The notes beneath the pieces are model-generated. The model was not told where the DNA came from, ran no database searches, and saw only the letters and a list, made by a program, of their open reading frames with translations. Positions 61,521-64,000 of a DNA stretch of 64,000 nt are shown in pieces (the stretch's first letter is position 1; each line of letters begins with the position of its first letter). The stretch is from the NCBI GenBank assembly GCA_028280845.1, contig JANQKZ010000001.1, positions 22,027 through 86,026 on the forward strand, given 5' to 3'. The position numbers and the translations under genes were made by a program. The DNA comes from Opitutales bacterium. Lineage in GTDB: Bacteria > Verrucomicrobiota > Verrucomicrobiia > Opitutales > JABSRG01.

Positions 61521-63707
61521 ATGACTCATTTGATCACGTTTCTATTTTTCCTATTGGCCTTTAACTGTCTCTATTCCTCGTGGGACTATCCGGAAACCCG
61601 GACGGTTGACAGTATTCAGGACTATCATGGCATCATGCTTCAGGATGAGTATGAGTGGTTAGAAGATTTTAAGACTGAAGAAAGCAAGGCCTGGTATGAA
61701 GCCCAGAACCGACTGACTCACGAGGTCATTGGCTCCATTCCGGGCCGGGATGCCCTCTTCGATCGTATCAAGGAACTGGATACGGCAAAAGAGACCAAGG
61801 TGTTTTACTTCAATCGTGCGGGGGATCGCTATTTTTACCTGGTCCAGGAGCTGGAGGATGAGGTCGGCTCCCTCTACTATCGCGATGGACTTGACGGCGA
61901 GGGCATTCTGGTGATCGACCCCGCCGACTATGCGGAGGAAGGGGAGGCTATCAGCGAAATCGACTCCTACTCTGTATCGCCGGATGGCCAGTATGTTTCG
62001 TTTACCATTGCGGCTGGAGGCTCCGACATCGGCACCCTCTACATCGCGGAGGTGGAGACCGGCCAGCGCATCGACCAGCCGATTCCCCGGGTCCGTTGGG
62101 CCGGGTCCTGGCACAAAGATGAGCCCATCCTCTTTTATTCCCAGTTGCGGATTCCCGGAGAAAACGAACCTCGGGTGGATCACTACAAGCGGACCCGAGC
62201 TAAAATGCACCGGCTGGGCGACCCGATCGAACAGGACCCCATTTTGGTCTCCTATGACCACAACCCGGAGCTGGGCATGGCCGATAGCGACGGTCCGTTT
62301 GTCTCCACCGCTCCGGGCTCTGACTATCTCTTTCTCTATATATCCCATGGAGTCGAGCGTGCGGATACCCTGTTCATCAGCCCCTTGTCTAAAGGAATTC
62401 ATGCGGACTTGGAGTGGAAACAGCTCTTCGGCAAGGAGGACGAATTCACCAGTTCGACCAACCTTGGAAATGACCTCTATCTGCTCTCCCGCAAGGATAC
62501 TCCCTTTTACCGGGTCATGAAAGGTAACCTCGATGATTGGGATAAGGACAAGCTGATCGAGGTGGTTCCTGAAAGTGACACCGTCATCACCAGCATGCAG
62601 GCCACGTCCAGTCGGCTCTATACGGTCGGCATGAAAGGTGGGGTGGATCGAGTCTTCGAAATTGACGTTTCACAACCCGGATACCCTCGCTATGAGCTTG
62701 AACTCCCCCTGGAAGGGCGGGCCGCTCTGCTGCCCTCCGACCCGGATCGGGAAGACGTCTTTTTCAGCTTCACCTCCTGGATCCAGAGCCCCGCCTATTT
62801 CCGCTACGATCCAGCCACTCGAGCGATCACCCAAACCGACATCCGTCCCCTGGGGAAGTATGACTATGCCCCCTGGGTGGAGGTCACCGAGGCCATGGTT
62901 CGTTCTCACGATGGAACCCTGGTGCCCCTGACCATTCTTCACCAGAAAGGGCTGGAGATGAACGGCAAGCACCCGGTCCTCCTTCGCGGCTATGGCGCCT
63001 ACGGGGTCAGTCAACGCCCCTCCCACAGCGCGCTGCGTCTAGCCTGGTTGGAGCAGGGAGGGATCTTCGCCGTGGCCAAGGTCCGCGGCGGCGGTGAGTT
63101 TGGGGATAAGTGGCACCGGGCCGGCTGGCAGGCGACGAAGTTCAATACCTGGAGGGATTTCATCGCCTGTGCCCACTACCTGATTGAGGCCGGGTATACG
63201 GAGAAAGGACGCATCGGGGGCAACGGCGGCAGCGCCGGGGGCATCCTGATCAGCCGTGCCATGATCGCCGACCCCGAAGTCTGGGGAGCCATGGTGAACG
63301 CGGTCGGGGTCAACAACACGGTGCGCAACCACAAACGCGCCAACGGCCCGGCCAACAATGCTGAATACGGCAATCCGCTCGACCCGGAGGAATTCCCCTA
63401 CGTCCTCGCCATGGACGGGTATCACAATTTAAGACAAGACGCGGTCTATCCGGCAGTCCTCTACACGGCCGGCTATAACGACTCCCGGGTTCCCCCCTGG
63501 CAGCCCGGCAAAATTCTGGCCCGCATGCAGGCCCTGGACAACCAGACCGAGCCCTTCCTCATGCGCACGGAGTTTGGCGGTGGCCACAACAGCTTCGCCC
63601 GCACCATGACCTACGAGCTCTGGGCTGATATCTACGCCTTCCTCTTCTGGCAGCTGGGCCACCCGGACTTCCAAAAAGCGCCCGACTGGACCTCTCAGGA
63701 GTCCTGA
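61521..63707 (+). CDS. S9A family prolyl oligopeptidase
   Basis: 728 residues with a short N-terminal hydrophobic stretch (LITFLFFLLAFNCLYSS), probably a signal peptide. The N-terminal part (YEWLEDFKTEESKAWYEAQN, D-x-Y-x-W-L-E-D family mark) leads into a seven-bladed propeller. The alpha/beta hydrolase domain carries Ser571 in GGNGGSAGG, Asp654 in YNDSRVPPW and His689 in GGGHNSF. RGYGAYGVSQRP and GGIFAVAKVRGGGEFGDKWHRAG are also conserved. It cleaves short peptides after proline in the periplasm. It follows an REP-like element and is the last gene in the window. Confidence 0.92.
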   Translation: MTHLITFLFFLLAFNCLYSSWDYPETRTVDSIQDYHGIMLQDEYEWLEDFKTEESKAWYEAQNRLTHEVIGSIPGRDALFDRIKELDTAKETKVFYFNRAGDRYFYLVQELEDEVGSLYYRDGLDGEGILVIDPADYAEEGEAISEIDSYSVSPDGQYVSFTIAAGGSDIGTLYIAEVETGQRIDQPIPRVRWAGSWHKDEPILFYSQLRIPGENEPRVDHYKRTRAKMHRLGDPIEQDPILVSYDHNPELGMADSDGPFVSTAPGSDYLFLYISHGVERADTLFISPLSKGIHADLEWKQLFGKEDEFTSSTNLGNDLYLLSRKDTPFYRVMKGNLDDWDKDKLIEVVPESDTVITSMQATSSRLYTVGMKGGVDRVFEIDVSQPGYPRYELELPLEGRAALLPSDPDREDVFFSFTSWIQSPAYFRYDPATRAITQTDIRPLGKYDYAPWVEVTEAMVRSHDGTLVPLTILHQKGLEMNGKHPVLLRGYGAYGVSQRPSHSALRLAWLEQGGIFAVAKVRGGGEFGDKWHRAGWQATKFNTWRDFIACAHYLIEAGYTEKGRIGGNGGSAGGILISRAMIADPEVWGAMVNAVGVNNTVRNHKRANGPANNAEYGNPLDPEEFPYVLAMDGYHNLRQDAVYPAVLYTAGYNDSRVPPWQPGKILARMQALDNQTEPFLMRTEFGGGHNSFARTMTYELWADIYAFLFWQLGHPDFQKAPDWTSQES

Positions 63708-63820
63708 GTCTATGGATAAACCAGATGGCGGGGCGTGGGGAATTCTGACCTCAATTGCGCTTTTTGGTGGAAGTGGAAAAAAAACTAGCAGAAAAGTAGA
63801 AGCCTGAAGCGCTAATGCCC

Positions 63821-64000
63821 CGTAATTTAATGGTCTCGTGGCTATCTTAAATTACGCAGCATGACTCGAATGGCCCTAAGTTAAGCTCCTTTTCAGGGGT
63901 TGGCGGCCATCCTGCAAGCAGGAGGCCCTACGAACTAAGCCCAATTGTAGGGCCCGTTGATTGTCAACGTGGCTAGAATACTTGCCTTAACTTAGGGTCA
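63821..64000. repeat. nested inverted repeats at the window end (REP-like cluster)
   Basis: CGTAATTTAA (63821-63830) is mirrored perfectly by TTAAATTACG (63847-63856). GGCCCTAAGTTAAG (63872-63885) is mirrored by CTTAACTTAGGGTC (63986-63999) with one mismatch, enclosing two short hairpins (CCTGC/GCAGG and CGTTGA/TCAACG). No gene lies from 63708 to the end. The outer repeat reaches the window edge and may continue. Confidence 0.6.

Overview
The window looks like a chromosome segment of a marine or host-associated Verrucomicrobiota bacterium, most likely of the Opitutales/Puniceicoccales type. This is an inference from content: SusD-less TonB-dependent receptors of the Xanthomonas/Caulobacter type, ROK and LacI regulators beside them, DUF1080 and Tat-exported Gfo/Idh/MocA proteins, an 'orphan' duplicated ABC permease, and many short palindromic and degenerate tandem repeats between genes. 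No rRNA or tRNA gene was found. Base composition is moderate, dropping to AT-rich in a few regulatory gaps.

Layout. 1-9.8 kb: a partial DUF1080 hydrolase, a TIR-transmembrane protein, a GH27 alpha-galactosidase, a SpoIIE-type phosphatase, a DUF985 cupin, an FkbM methyltransferase overlapping a PAP2 phosphatase, and a GT39 transferase. 9.9-13.8 kb: an enolase-superfamily enzyme, GH43 and asnS. 14.3-22.2 kb: a pectin/uronide-like locus (SSS symporter, GH28, LacI, TonB receptor) with a LacI-type operator. 22.6-45.7 kb: three modules that each join a TonB receptor to an extracytoplasmic phosphodiesterase (GDPD, GDPD, or an SGNH-EEP fusion) and a ROK regulator. They are interspersed with a PhoD phosphatase, an SSS symporter, a GH29 fucosidase, and a DUF1080 plus Gfo/Idh pair. 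46.4-53.0 kb: a complete type II-C CRISPR-Cas locus (cas9-cas1-cas2, then 24 repeats and 23 spacers). 53.2-64 kb: an SBBP beta-propeller protein, a ribbon-helix-helix-like pair, a decayed VapBC toxin-antitoxin module, a second GH29 fucosidase, a candidate structured RNA, an EamA transporter, an ADOP permease, an S9 prolyl oligopeptidase and REP-like repeats.

The most interesting region is the AT-rich gap upstream of cas9. On the minus strand lies a candidate tracrRNA (46455-46590) whose anti-repeat matches 14 of 16 bases of one end of the CRISPR repeat. This implies that the array is read towards the cas genes, against the operon. On the plus strand, directly before cas9, lies a degenerate repeat (first 11 bases identical to the array repeat). 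It is preceded by a spacer-sized segment and followed by a strong terminator ending about 10 bases before the cas9 start. The last 10 bases of that would-be spacer recur about 190 bp upstream, inside the cas9/tracrRNA intergenic region. This is the pattern expected of a self-regulating guide RNA, analogous in logic to S. pyogenes tracr-L or to CreR RNAs, but arranged here as a solitary crRNA-like unit. A simple degenerate duplication remains an alternative.

Taken together, the genes describe a glycan and organophosphate scavenger: outer-membrane receptors import oligomers, secreted hydrolases and phosphodiesterases trim them, SSS symporters take up monomers, and ROK/LacI proteins switch each locus on locally.
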